Of a stretch of 64,000 bases of DNA, positions 44,784-56,860 are shown one piece after another. Every line of letters starts with the position of its first letter. Positions within the stretch are counted from its first letter, which is position 1. The translations under genes were made by a program, and so were the position numbers. Under the pieces are notes generated by a model, which saw only the letters and a list, made by a program, of their open reading frames with translations, made no database searches and had not been told where the DNA came from. Source of the stretch: Fagopyrum homotropicum (lineage: Eukaryota > Streptophyta > Magnoliopsida > Caryophyllales > Polygonaceae); NCBI GenBank assembly GCA_033239125.1, contig BSWB01000004.1, positions 28,765,501 through 28,829,500 on the forward strand, written 5' to 3'.

Positions 44784-46547
44784 TGTTCGCTCCAAACGGT
44801 GTGTGCAAGCTTTAGATTTATAACCCTAGACTTAAGCTTAAAACAAGGATGCGAACCCGCAATGTACGGGTCAATCGTAGTAAAAAGCAAGGAATTCCAG
44901 GGGTCGATCACAGGGACTTAGTGAAACAAAGTCCAATTACGGTGTGCTTATGTAAATACTAACTACAAGAGCAATTAAAACAATCAAAGATGAATAAGAA
45001 GTCAATAAAGAAAACATGCAATTCTAGGGATTAAGGCATCTAGTTGTGGTTCCAACTCAAGATCTAAAGATAAGCGGACAAAGCTGAGGTTTTTGCATGG
45101 GGAAGGTGTTACTAAAGTGGAATAGATCACCGGGTAAGTCTCACTACTCACTATCCAAAACCGTAACTCCTATTACCGGGTAAGTCTCAAGGAATCAAGA
45201 TAGAGAACTATAACCTCAAACTAACACACCATCTAAGGGAAGAGAATCAACCTTTACCGGGTAAGTCTCAGGCTAACTCACAAAGATGGGATGAAAGCAC
45301 ACTCAAACCCTAACAAAGGATAAACCTTTATTACCTACACTTATGATCTTAGGTACACAAACTAAGGAAGTACCGGGTAAGTCTCATCCTAAGCTTGCTT
45401 TGAACCAGGAAAGGTGTAATAAGAATAGGATTCGGCAAACTCTAACACTTAACTCTCAGTTAGGATCAGATAAGTCACCTCGGTCAACCAAATTCCACCC
45501 CGGCCGAGATGTTCATCGACTAAGCGAGATGCTTAGGGTTAAGGTTAAAGACTCGAACTTTCAGGGTCCTACTGGAATCTAAGATTATTCTATCATTGTT
45601 TTTCCCACAACCTTCAGCCAATCACCCTAGAATCACACAAGGAAATTAGCCACTCATCATCATGAAAGTATTAATCAAGTATATGGGAAGAAGGTGAATA
45701 TTTGAACAAGAAGAATTTAATGAAAAGACTTCAATAACTGAATCAAATATCACAACAAAAGCGTTCCTTGGATAGAAATCCAACAAGACAAGACAACAAG
45801 GAAGAGAATCTAAGGTAATCTCACAAGAAAACCTTCAAAAGCTATAAAAGCTACAATCTTCCTCCTTCAACCTTCAAAAAGGTTCTTCAAATCTCCCAAC
45901 TGGAGTATGGCTGCTGCAGTCTTTCGCACGATCTTCAACTGTATGCGGATGTATGCAGGATGTCGGATTTGTGGGAAATCCGACCCTTTTTATAGGAAAA
46001 TAACTCTCCAAAGATAAGATATCTTAGAAAGATCTCTTCCCATAAAAATAGGTAAAATATATGATCTATAATATCTTCTTCCTTCCAGGAACCAAGCCCA
46101 AAAATATAAGATCACTTTCCAAAGATAAAAGATCTCAGCCAAGAATAAAATATTCTTGCCGCGTCCTAGGTATTCGCCTCGGTCGAGTCGACTTCCCTGG
46201 ATCACCTCGGTCGAGGTGAATCTGTGGTCAACCGAGGTGAGTCACAACTGAATGTGAAATCTCTCAAAACTGGTCCAAAGTGAATCTGCAATCCATGGCT
46301 ATGCTTCCTGGATGGTTCCTTATGTTCCTGAATGTAGCTCCAATGACTCCATAGCTCCTTTTGCTCCATTTTGATGCAAAACGTGCCATTTTACCTACGA
46401 TTACAACGAAACTTGGTGTAGACCTCGATTCCCGCAAAGGTAGATGAAATGGCCATATAATCACATAATATACATTCAAACATGCAGATTATTGAAGATA
46501 AAACGTCTAAATAGACCCCAAAATATAGACAATAATTCATGCTATCA
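44784..46547 (-). mobile_element. 3' LTR of F
   Basis: On the minus strand it starts at 46547 with TGATAGCATG and ends at 44784 with GAGCGAACA. TATA box at 45994-45986. Palindrome CACCTCGGTCGAGGTG at 46203-46218. Four TTACCGGGTAAGTCTC-like copies between 45125 and 45390. Confidence 0.95.
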
Positions 46548-48011
46548 AAATACCCCATGCTTAGCCCTTGCTTGTCCCCAAGCAAGTTCCGCATATAAAA
46601 GACAAGATAGAATGGATTATGAGTCATGAAAATCAATGAAAAGTCCTTCAAAAACATTTTTATGGTGTGCTACAATCATAGATCACTCTAAGAGAATACT
46701 TCATGGGATTTAAAATCTAAATATGATCAAAACATTTTATAAATATAAGAAAGTTGTTCATCTTTGCATAAAATCATGGAATGCATAATAAGTCATAATT
46801 ATCAAAATTAATCATGTATAATCCAGTTTAAACCACTAAGTCAATCAACAAGCTCAAGGTCTCAAGGGCTTCCCAAAAGAAAGGTCAAGAAACGTGTAGG
46901 GTAGGGATGTATGTAAGGTAATGTGGTGCTAGAATTCGGGAAAAGGATGTACTTTCACTTTCACTTTGACTTGCAACATCTTCCACCAATAAGCTTTGCT
47001 TATTTCACACTTTTCTTTTTACTTTACTTTTTGGGATGCATGGACAGAGGTGCACAATAACCGAAGCCTAGGAAATCACAATCATCAATTTCTTGAGATG
47101 CATCAAACCCTTGATGCACATACCATGACCCGTTAGGAATATCGCTCAATGCGACTTTGGCAAGACACAAACACCCGGCTATGTGAATGGTGCCGAGTTA
47201 CTCATCTTCATGATTGACTTCCCCAAACCTATTATTGCTTTCTAACACTTTCACTTCCAGCCAACTTCTCAACTTTAACTTCACTTGCTTTCACCACTTC
47301 GCTTGCTTCCAAATTCCCGGATAGGTAAAGGGAGGCAAAATGTATATGAGGGGTTAAGCATGATCAAGAAGAAGAAGAGAGAAGAATGAATTGCCTTGGT
47401 CTTTCCAGGAAGAAAGTGAGAGAACTCATAATGTGGTGTCAATCTTCAAATTCAACATAATTTAGACAAAAACAAAGTATTAAACATGCCAATAATTTCA
47501 AACAAAACATTTAGCAACTTAAACATATTATAAAACCATTCAAACACATAAAGAATTTAAAACCAGTCAGTAAGCAAGATCTTCACTAAGATCATATCCA
47601 GATAAGAAGCACAAAAATCATTTTCGAAAACTCTCAGTTAACCCACCTCGGTCGAGGTGTTCTTAGGTCAACCGAGGTGAAACACCTCGTTCGGCCAGAA
47701 CTGCCCCGGTCGAGGTTCAAAATTTTTTTTTTTAAAACCAGTTTTCTTTCAGTTTCGACGTTTTTCTCAATCAAATAACTTGTAAGTATGCATGCAATCT
47801 CAGATAAACATATAGATGCAAAAGTGAAGCATAAAATATCAATATCCTGTCAAGTAGAGTCATACATAAATGTCAAATAATACATCACATAAACACCCCA
47901 TACTTGGGACACACTGTCCCAGTGGGTCAAAATAAGTCTAAAGGATAAAAGTACTCACCGGATAATAAGCTGAACTGCATAAAATAAGAAAGAAAAATCC
48001 TACAGCTCTCA
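46548..48011 (-). other. 3' untranslated region and purine tract of F
   Basis: Mirrors E with one copy of each element: purine tract and hairpin CTTGCTTG-GGGA-CAAGCAAG (46586 to 46567), stem ACTCGGC/GCCGGGT (47198 to 47173), palindrome CACCTCGGTCGAGGTG (47644-47659), and the internal cassette with AAGTATGGGG (47905 to 47896). There is no coding sequence. Confidence 0.7.
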
Positions 48012-49378
48012 TTAGTCGCGATCCGGTGGTGGTGGTGGCACATACGGATACTGGGACGGGTCGAATGCATAGCCCATGACGTGCTCAAACTGAATATGGG
48101 CCATCATGTGCTGGTAATGCTGCCGCTCTTGTATCTCGCGGATATCTAGTGACAAAGCAGCATATGAATCAATAACCTGATCCGTCAGGTCATCGATCCG
48201 TCTGTGAGCCTCTGGATCTCTGTGTCGGCGTGTCCTACGCCTAGCAGGTCTCACTAGAGAAGTAGAAGGTGCAGGCTCAGTGTCCTCATCATCCAGATCT
48301 ATGACTGGTGCGCTCGTCCCTGTAGTATCCATCCCTGTATCCATCGGGACTCCACCCTCTCTGTCATCAGCCGTCTCCTCATCATCTGCATCCTCCTCAG
48401 CTGGGGAAGCTGCTGCCTCTCTGTAATCCTCCATAAGTGGAGCCCAAGCGGTCTGCCAATAGTGAGGGTCATAAACAAAAAACTGGGCAAACCACCTGAT
48501 CCCCTGTGGCGCAGTCAGCTCCCACGGCATAGCCACGTACGGTGTAGTCAGGCCTCAAGGAACCAGAATCCTCCGAGTAATCATCTCCTGCAGCCCAAGC
48601 GGCTTGGCAGCCGCCACCATCGTGCAAGCACTGAGATCCATGTCTTGATAGCTAGCTATATGGGTGACAAGCCCTCCGTAGCAGATGTCTCCCTTCGCCT
48701 TGGCCTTGATCTTGTGCAGATCCTCTGCCAACATCAAGCCAAAGTCCAGGATACCCCAGTAACCATGCAGTACAAACTGAAAAGCTCTCCCTGTCGGATC
48801 TTCTGGGGCGTCTCAATACGCGCCAAAAGTGTCTCACTAAAGATCCGGTGGGCTAACCTAAAGGCTAAATGGAAGATGACCTTCTCCCTGAAATCTCCAA
48901 GGCCCCATCTATCTACATGCTCAACAATATGGGCAATCTGCCCCCAAAACTCCCTAGCTACAGATCGGGACGTGAAGTCAACAGCTGTGGGCTTAGGAAA
49001 GCCAAAAATATCTCTCCAAAACTCAAGTGGCACTAAGAAGTTCCGGTTCATCAACCGGTACTTCACAAATTGCTCTGTGGGAAGGTAGGTGAAGGAGCTA
49101 ACGAACTCTAAGGTGGGCTCCAAATAGGTTGGGGCTCGGATCTCAGTAAACTGATCCAGCCCTACAGTAGATATCATCCTCCTAAGGTCTCCGTCTACCT
49201 GGAGGCAATCAAAAGCAGACACGTCCAGGAAGCGAGGTGCAATCACTAGACGGCCGGAAATACGGTCGTAATCAACCTGGTGTCGCTCATGGATCACCGG
49301 TCGATATGGTCGGGAAGAAGAGGAAGAAGGGGAAGGTGAGGATCTATCCCTAAGGACAAGGCGTCGGTCATAACTCAT
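48012..49378 (-). pseudogene. Athila ORF1-like third reading frame of F
   Basis: Starts at the ATG at 49378 (MSYDRRLVLRDRSSPSPSSS) and matches ORF3 of E throughout, including PTYLEPTLEFVSSFTYLPTE and the acidic then Arg-rich tail ending in YPYVPPPPPDRD. A frameshift near 48745, a stop after RRILVP at 48555 and a sense segment from 48536 break it. E and F have different lesions, so both derive from an intact ORF3. Its role is unknown and no membrane segment is seen. Confidence 0.7.
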
Positions 49379-50193
49379 TTTCAGAAAATCACTCTGTCAG
49401 GTCATCTCGGTCGACTGACAACTCTCAAGAATCACCTCGGCCGAGGCACAAAACGACTGGACCGAGGCGGAAAACTGGATTCTAATTCCTTCTGAAAATT
49501 CAGTTCTTTTCCCCCAAAATCACTATAACTGCTTCCTATGGGGTACTTAAGCCTTTCCTCAGCAAATGCAAGGGCAACCAAAGCCCAAATCGAAACGAAA
49601 TCGGAGAGGTAGGGTTTCGGTTTTGTTTTACCTCGTTCGGCCGAATCGGTTCGATTTTTTTGCAGATCGATGATGCACTGGGATCCTCTAAGTCTTAATC
49701 GCAGTTTGGAGACAGAAATCTTCGAAAACGAGCAAGATTCAACGAAGCGAGGTGAAACTGTCGCCGCGGTCGAGGGAGAAGAGTAAAGTGAGGAGAGAGA
49801 AATCTTCAGCCCTTTTATACCCTTTTCTGGAACTGCTGTCACCTTGGTCGAGATGGTCTCGACTGGACCGAGGTGGTACGGACCGAGGTGGTTCTTCAGA
49901 AAACCCTAGTCGCCTCGGTTGCTCAAGAATCATCTCGGTCGAGGTGCTCTGACAGCAACCGAGATGCCTCAGTCAAACTTCGTCTTCTCAAATTCTCGAT
50001 CTTCTATACTTCCAGTTATGCTCCTTCCTTAGATGTCTCCTGTTATTTGTCTAGAACGCCAAAAACAAAACAAAGCAAAGCAAAAGTAAAAACTATCTAA
50101 GCTATACTAGAAAAAGGAAAAGAAAGCAATACCTTGGGTTGCCTCCCAAGAAGCGCTTGGTTTAAGGTCGCTAGCTGGACCATGATGCGTATC
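49379..50193 (-). other. Spacer between pol and ORF3 in F
   Basis: Non-coding counterpart of 38119-38951. It contains several copies of the family palindrome (near 49437, 49858 and 49937) and the AAGCGCTT plus GGGAGGCAACCCA block near 50133-50160. Confidence 0.55.
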
Positions 50194-53100
50194 TCAAATG
50201 TGATGGGAGGTGCCCTCACCCCATACTTCACCTCCATTGTGGGGTGAAGTAAGTAAGTCTATCAAACGTTCCAACAAGTGTAAGCGCTCATCGGGGAATG
50301 AATCGTCTATGGGCGGGTCGTCCTTCTCACGTGAAGATGCATGTAGCCGGCTGAGGTGATCCGCAACGGAATTCTCGGTTCCGTTCTTATCGCGGATCTC
50401 TAGATCAAACTCTTGAAGCAAGAGAATCCATCGAATAAGGCGTGGCTTGACATCTTTCTTAGCCAACAAGTAACGAATGACTGCATGGTCGGTGTAGACA
50501 ATAACTTTTACCCCAACTAAATAGGAACGAAACTTCTCGAAAGCATATACAACCGCCAATAATTCCTTCTCGGTGGTAGCGTAGTTGCGTTGTGCTACAT
50601 CTAGCGTCTTGCTAGCATAGTAAATGGCGGTGGTCCGTCCATCCTTCTTCTGTCCAAGGACCGCTCCTACGGCTACATCACTAGCATCGCACATGATCTC
50701 AAAGGGCAAGGTCCAATCCGGAGGTTGGATAATAGGAGCGGAGATCAACGCTTCCTTAATCCTATAAAAAGCATCAAGACACTCCTGCGAAAACTGAAAA
50801 ACAACATCTTTATTCAAGAGGTTAGTTAGAGGTTTAGAAATCTTAGAGAAGTCCTTGATGAATCTCCTGTAGAAACCTGCATGCCCGAGAAAACTCCTCA
50901 CACCCTTAACAGAACAAGGGGGAGAAAGTTTCTCAATAGTCTCGATCTTAGCGCGATCGACCTCAATGCCTCGATTAGAAATGAGGTGTCCTAGCACAAT
51001 GCCTTCATTAACCATAAAATGACACTTCTCCCAATTCAGAACGAGATTAGTGTCTTCACATCTTTTAAGCACTAGAGAAAGGTTAGATAGGCCATCATCA
51101 AAAGAGGAACCATATACAGAAAAATCATCCATAAATACCTCCATGATCTCCTCTATGTACTCGGAAAAGATAGCCATCATGCATCGCTGGAAGGTAGCGG
51201 GTGCATTGTACAATCCAAATGGCGTCCTCCTATAAGCAAATGTCCCCCATGGACAAGTGAAAGTGGTCTTCTCCTGATCATCCGGATGGATAGAAATCTG
51301 GAAGAATCCACTATAACCGTCTAAGTGGCAAAAGTGTGAATGCTGGGCCAACCGCTCGAGCATTTGATCAATGAAGGGAAGGGGAAAATGGTCCTTCCGT
51401 GTGGCCGTGATCAGCTTCCTATAATCGATGCAAACCCTCCAGCCCGTAACGGTCCTAGTTGGGATCAACTCGTTGTTCTTATTCGTTACAACGGTCATCC
51501 CTCCTTTCTTCGGAACTACATGCACCGGGCTAACCCACTTGCTGTCCGAGATAGGGTATATGATACCTGCATCCAACAACTTAAGAATTTCTTTCTTCAC
51601 AACCTCTTTCATGATTGGATTTAACAGTCTTTGAGGTTCCCGTGAAGTCTTATGATCATCCTCCATTAAAATTCTATGCATGCAGAAAGAGGGCTTAATG
51701 CCAATAAGATCATCTATAGTATAACCCAAAGCCTTTTGATGCTTTCTCAGGACATGCATTAGTTTAGATAATTCAGTTTCGGAAAGGGAAGCACTAACAA
51801 TAACGGGATAAGTGGAATCTGGTCCAAGAAAGACATACCTCAAGTGATTTGGGAGTTGTTTAAGCTCCACAACTGGGGGTTCTTTCTGAGGGGGATCCTT
51901 GCTTCCTCCTTCCAGTGGAGTAGATCCAGAAACTAGACTTTCGGAAGTCTCAGTTGAAGTCGTCTCGCCATCGACCTCGGTCGAGGCGCAGAGGCGTTGA
52001 CCGAGATGTTCTTCAGTCGCCTCGCTCAGTCCAGGAAGTGCCTCGGTCGAGGTACCGCAACTGGAACCGAAACTGGAGATCTTTTTCTCCTGGGTTAGCT
52101 TCTCAGTTTTAGCTCCTGGATCTTCTTCCAGTGCTTTTAAGCTCCGTATATCTGCATCACAAGAAGCATCTATACCTTTCTCCATTAAACTGAAGCTAAT
52201 AACTCTTTCGAGTGGATCGTTAATAAGGATAGAGCTCACCAATTCTCTTGATTCTTCTTCATCGTAGATGTTGAAGATATCATCGCTTAGCTGTTCCCCT
52301 TTCATGGCTACAAGTAGTGCGAACTCCACCTCATTGCCACCAATGTTGAATTTCAAATTGGCGTTCTTGCAATCCACGTTGCAACCCGAAGTTGCTAGAA
52401 ATGGCCTCCCGAGAATAATAGGAACAGGATAATCTGTGGGAATATCAAGTATAACAAAATCTATAGGTAGATAGAAGTTACCTAACTTGACCGGAACGTC
52501 CTCCAAGAGGCCCACAGGATGGGTAATGGAGCGATCCGCCATATAAAGTCGAATCTTGACCGGCTTGGGCTCTCCAAGTCCGATCTTCACACATAGCTCC
52601 AGCGGGATGATGCTCACGCTGGCTCCTAGATCACAAAGGGCTTCACAAGTGACATCCCCAACTTGAATGGGAATGCAAAATGAGCCGGGATCTCTCAATT
52701 TAGGTGGCATCTTCTCCTTCATGATTTGAATGAGTTCCGAGGATTTAGATGTCATCCTAACTTCACCAAAGTCTTCCAGTTTGCTCTTCCTTGATAGGAT
52801 CTCCTTCAAGAACTTCCCATAGGCGGGCATTCCTAGAATAGCATCAAGGAAAGGAATGTTAATATGCAGCTTATTCATCAAGTCAAGGAACTTACCAAAG
52901 TGCTTGTCTAGATGTGCTCTGGCCCTTGACTGGGGAATGGAAGTGGTGGTTTGTATGCAAGAGGTGGAACATAAACTTCGGTTTTCCCCTCCGCTTTCTG
53001 TGGCTCCACCTCGGTTGGCATCTCGGTCGAAGTGTTCTTCGACTGCATCTGGACCGAGGTGGTCTTCGTCGGTACTGGCACCGACCGAGGCACTGGATCT

Positions 53101-54718
53101 GCAGTTTTCAGTCCACTCCTCGTAGTTATGGCCATGATCTGGCCCTTAGGGTTGCTTTCCGTCCTTGCTGGAAGCTTCCCTGGATCTCTTGGCGCTTCAT
53201 TCGCCCTACTTGCAGGTTGTTGTTCGAAGGCTTTTTGGGCCTTCGAAAACGAGTCATAGAAGTCTCCATAGCACTAAGCTTGATCAAGATGGCCTCCAGA
53301 ACTGCGTCTTTCTTTTCTGGCTCAGACGAACTTGATCCTTGCCCCTGGCTTTTCAATGGAGTAGAAGAAGAAGAAGGGGAAGAGAGGAAAGGGTTAGAGG
53401 AATCGTTAGAGTTGGAGTTTGAATGATTGTTACCGGAATTTTGGTTGTTCGCCCTCCAGTTGTTGCTATTGGATCCTCTATTGTTGTTGTTGTAATTGTT
53501 GTTCCGGGAACCGTTGTTGTTGTTACGGTATCCGTTGTTGTTGTTCCTTTTCCCTTGCTCTTCCTTCTTGGTTTGTGCAACCAAGAGTTCCTTCAATTGC
53601 TTCACGTTATTCTTCAAAGACGTGAGTTGATTGTTGTTGGGCTGAGTTTCTTGGAAGTTAACTCTTTTAACTCCACCTTCAGCTCCTTGATGAGTGTACT
53701 TCTCCATATGCAAGGCTTGCTTCTCGATGAAGTCCCAAGCCTCGTCAATCGCCATGTCCATGAAGGTACCGGCGGAGAGTAGTTGGAGATTGAACTGGGT
53801 GCTTCCGTCCAGTCCTTTGAAGTATATCTCCAATAACTCTAACTTTGGAATCCCATGATGTGGGCAATCCAAAAGAATGTCCTTGAACCGCTCCCATGAC
53901 TTGGACAAGCTCTCCTTGTCCTTCATAATGAAAGCGTTGATATTCCCTCTCATTTCAGCGGTCTTTGAGGGGGAAAAGAATTTGGTCAAGAATTCCGTTG
54001 TCATCTCCTCTCATGTGCTGATTTTTCCTGGAGGAAGAGATTGATACCAAGTAAGAGCTCTATCTTTTAAAGAAAAGTAAAAAGGTCTTAGCTTGTAGTT
54101 GTTATTTTCAATCCTTGAAGGTCACAAGGTTTCCATCAAGATCTCATAGTTTTGAAGATGTTGATGTGGTGATTCCTTCTCCAGCCCTCCGAACTGGCAT
54201 TGGCGAATCATAGATAGAACTTGCGGTCGAAGTTCATAGTCATGGTCCGCTAAATCTCCGAGGTTAACTCCTGGACGCCTCAGTTGTTGATTGGGGTCCA
54301 TCCTTTGACTTAGGGTTTGTGGGATTCCTGCAAGAAGAACATTTCGGACTGGCACCCGAGGTGGAAGTACCTCGGCCGGGGCGTTAGGTACTGGGAAATG
54401 CCTCGGTCGAGGGTCACCAACTGGGACCTGCCTCGGTCCAGCATCGGGAACTGGGTCTTCCCTCGGTCGAAGTAGAATCTGGTCTCGTATGACTGCCATC
54501 TCTGCTTCGATTGCTTCAGTCTTGGTGCGAGTTTCTTCCTTCTCTTGCCTTAGTTCTTCCCTGCTAAGGCGTAGCAGCTCTAACGCCTCTTTCAACTCGG
54601 CCTCAAGATCGCGGTTGTCTTGTTGGGCCATCTTCGCTTCTCTTAAGCGTCGCTTGTATGTCTTTTCTGGTTCGGGATCGTAAGGAACGATTTCCTTCCT
54701 AGTGCGGGTTCTTCGCAT
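50194..54718 (-). pseudogene. gag-PR-RT-RNase H of F, with integrase deleted
   Basis: Minus-strand frame starting at MRRTRTRKEIVPYD (54718). The gag core is interrupted by TGA codons near 54122 and 54020 and a frameshift near 53130. An Asn-rich segment with NNNNG and NNRGSN units lies at about 53540-53400. A long open frame from 52881 to 50194 (895 residues) carries protease DLGAS at residues 84-88, RT with FMDD at 583-586, and RNase H through SVADHLSRL. After DERLHLLE the sequence turns to unrelated residues and stops: the entire integrase is missing. Codon-level similarity to D and E is high. Confidence 0.92.
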
Positions 54719-54821
54719 ATACCTAAGAAAGAACCTGCAAAAGTCACTCAAGTAGAGTGGTTAGTAGACACGGGGGCAAGTGCCCCAAGAGCAAACCGTA
54801 ACCGGCTCGGTCTAGACCAAG

Positions 54822-54839
54822 TCCCCGGCAACGGCGCCA
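54822..54839 (-). other. Primer binding site of F (tRNA-Asp)
   Basis: Minus-strand TGGCGCCGTTGCCGGGGA, six bases from the LTR, the same 18-mer as in D and E. Confidence 0.93.
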
Positions 54840-54845
54840 AAAACA

Positions 54846-56610
54846 TGTTCGCTCCAAACGGTGTGTGCAAGCTTTAAATTTATAACCCTAGACTTAAGAT
54901 TAAAACAAGGATGCGAACCCGCAGTGTACGGGTCAATCGTAGTAAAAAGCAAGGAATTCCAGGGGTCGATCACAGGGACTTAGTGAAACAAAGTCCAATT
55001 ACGGTGTGCTTATGTAAATACTAACCACAAGAGCAATTAAAACAATCAAAGATGAATAAGAAGTCAATAAAGGAAACATGCAATTCTAGGGATTAAGACA
55101 TCTAGTTGTGGTTCCAACTCAAGATCTAAAGATAAGCGGACAAAGCTGAGGTTTTTGCATGGGGAAGGTGTTACTAAAGTGGAATAGATCACCGGGTAAG
55201 TCTCACTACTCACTAATCCAAAACCGTAACTCCTATTACCGGGTAAGTCTCAAGGAATCAAGATAGAGAACTATAACCTCAAACTAACACACCATCTAAA
55301 GGAATAAAATCAACCTTTACCGGGTAAGTCTCAAGCTAACTCACAAAGATGGGATGAAAGCACACTCAAACCCTAACAAAGGATAAACCATTATTACCTA
55401 CACTTATGATCTTAGGTACACAAACTAAGGAATTACCGGGTAAGTCTCATCCTAAGCTTGCTTTGAACCAGGAAAGGTGTAATAAGAATAGGATTTGGCA
55501 AACTCTAACACTTAACTCTCATTTAGGATCAGATAAGTCACCTCGGTCAACCAAATTCCACCCCGGCCGAGATGGTCATCGACTGAGCGAGATGCTTAGG
55601 GTTAAGGTTAAAGACACGAACTTTCAGGGTCCTACTGGAATCTAAGATTATTCTATCATTGTTTTTCCCACAACCTTCAGCCAATCACCCTAGAATCACA
55701 CAAGGAAATTAGCCACTCATCATCATGAAAGTATTAATCAAGTATATGGGAAGAAGGTGAATATTTGAACAAGAAGAATTTAATGAAAAGACATCAATAA
55801 CTGAATCAAATATCACAATAAAAGCGTTCCTTGGATAGAAATCCAACAAGACAAGACAACAAGGAAGAGAATCTAAGGTAATCTTACAAGAAAACCTTCA
55901 AAAGCTATAAAAGCTACAATCTTCCAATTTCAACCTTCAAAAAGGTTCTTCAAATCTCCCAACTGGAGTATGGCTGCTGCGGTCTTTCGCACGATCTTCA
56001 ACTGTATGCGGATGTATGCAGGATGTCGGATTTGTGGGAAATCCGACCCTTTTTATAGGAAAATAACTCTCCAAAGATAAGATATCTTAGAAAGATCTCT
56101 TCCCATAAAAATAGGTAAAATATATGATCTATAATATCTTCTTCCTTCCAGGAGCCAAGCCCAAAAATATAAGATCACTTTCCAAAGATTAAAGATCTCA
56201 GCCAAGAATAAAATATTCTCGCCGCGTCCTAGGTATTCGCCTCGGTCGAGTCGACTTCCCTGGATCACCTCAGTCGAGGTGAATCTGTGGTCAACCGAGG
56301 TGAGTCACAACTGAATGTGAAATCTCTCAAAACTGGTCCAAAGTGAATCTACAATCCATGGCTATGCTTCCTGGATGGTTCCTTATGTTCCTGAATGTAG
56401 CTCCAATGACTCCATAGCTCCTTTTGCTCCATTTTGATGCAAAACGTGCCATTTTACCTACGATTACAACGAAACTTGGTGTAGACCTCGATTCCCGCAA
56501 AGGTAGATGAAATGGCCATATAATCACATAATATACATTCAAACATGCAGATTATTGAAGATAAAACGTCTAAACAGGCCCCAAAATATAGACAATAATT
56601 CATGCTATCA
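54846..56610 (-). mobile_element. 5' LTR of F
   Basis: 1,765 bases. Minus-strand start TGATAGCATG at 56610, end GAGCGAACA at 54846. TATA box at 56057-56049. One arm of the palindrome near 56266 is CACCTCAGTCGAGGTG, a single change from the 3' LTR copy. Confidence 0.95.
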
Positions 56611-56615
56611 GATAT

Positions 56616-56860
56616 AGGCATTCATATCCTCTCACATACGATCGTTGGGAAGCCCGCCATCTAGAGGAGACCCGATTTTCACTAGTTGGATTGATACCAA
56701 TTACCTCTCCGTGGCTCGTCGATGATGCGTACATGTCTTGGTATACGGTTCATTGCTATCCGTAAATCTTGCCGACATCCATTGCACTCCGGTTACCTAT
56801 AGACCGTCTCCCACGTATTCCGGTTTCATTGGCTAGAGTACGTTTTAAAGAACCGGTAGG
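56616..56860 (+). pseudogene. PMD gene, part 3 of 3
   Basis: Resumes after the second GATAT of element F. It encodes HSYPLTYDRWEARHLEETRF and later DDAYMSWYTVHCYP, resembling the end of the plant mobile domain with its W-Y motif. A TAA at 56763-56765 interrupts the frame where related proteins usually continue with I-x-P residues. It then stays open until a minus-strand LTR at about 56861. The rest of the gene, if any, is beyond the window. Confidence 0.7.

Larger units (their letters stand above)
44784..56610 (-). mobile_element. Element F: Athila-type Ty3/gypsy retrotransposon, minus strand
   Basis: 11,827 bases, flanked by the exact duplication GATAT (44779-44783 and 56611-56615). Its 5' end is on the right. 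LTRs of 1,764 and 1,765 bases differ at about 32 positions by eye. Order on the minus strand: LTR, tRNA-Asp site, gag, protease, RT, RNase H, [integrase deleted], ORF3, 3' untranslated region, LTR. Same family as E. It inserted in the PMD gene 64 bases downstream of E. Confidence 0.96.

Noticed and set aside
53353..53625. Thr/Ile-rich and Cys-rich ORFs opposite or out of frame to F gag (and 35175-35393 in E)
   Set aside because: They are shadows of the AAC-repeat encoding poly-Asn in gag; alternative frames of the same repeat look open by composition.
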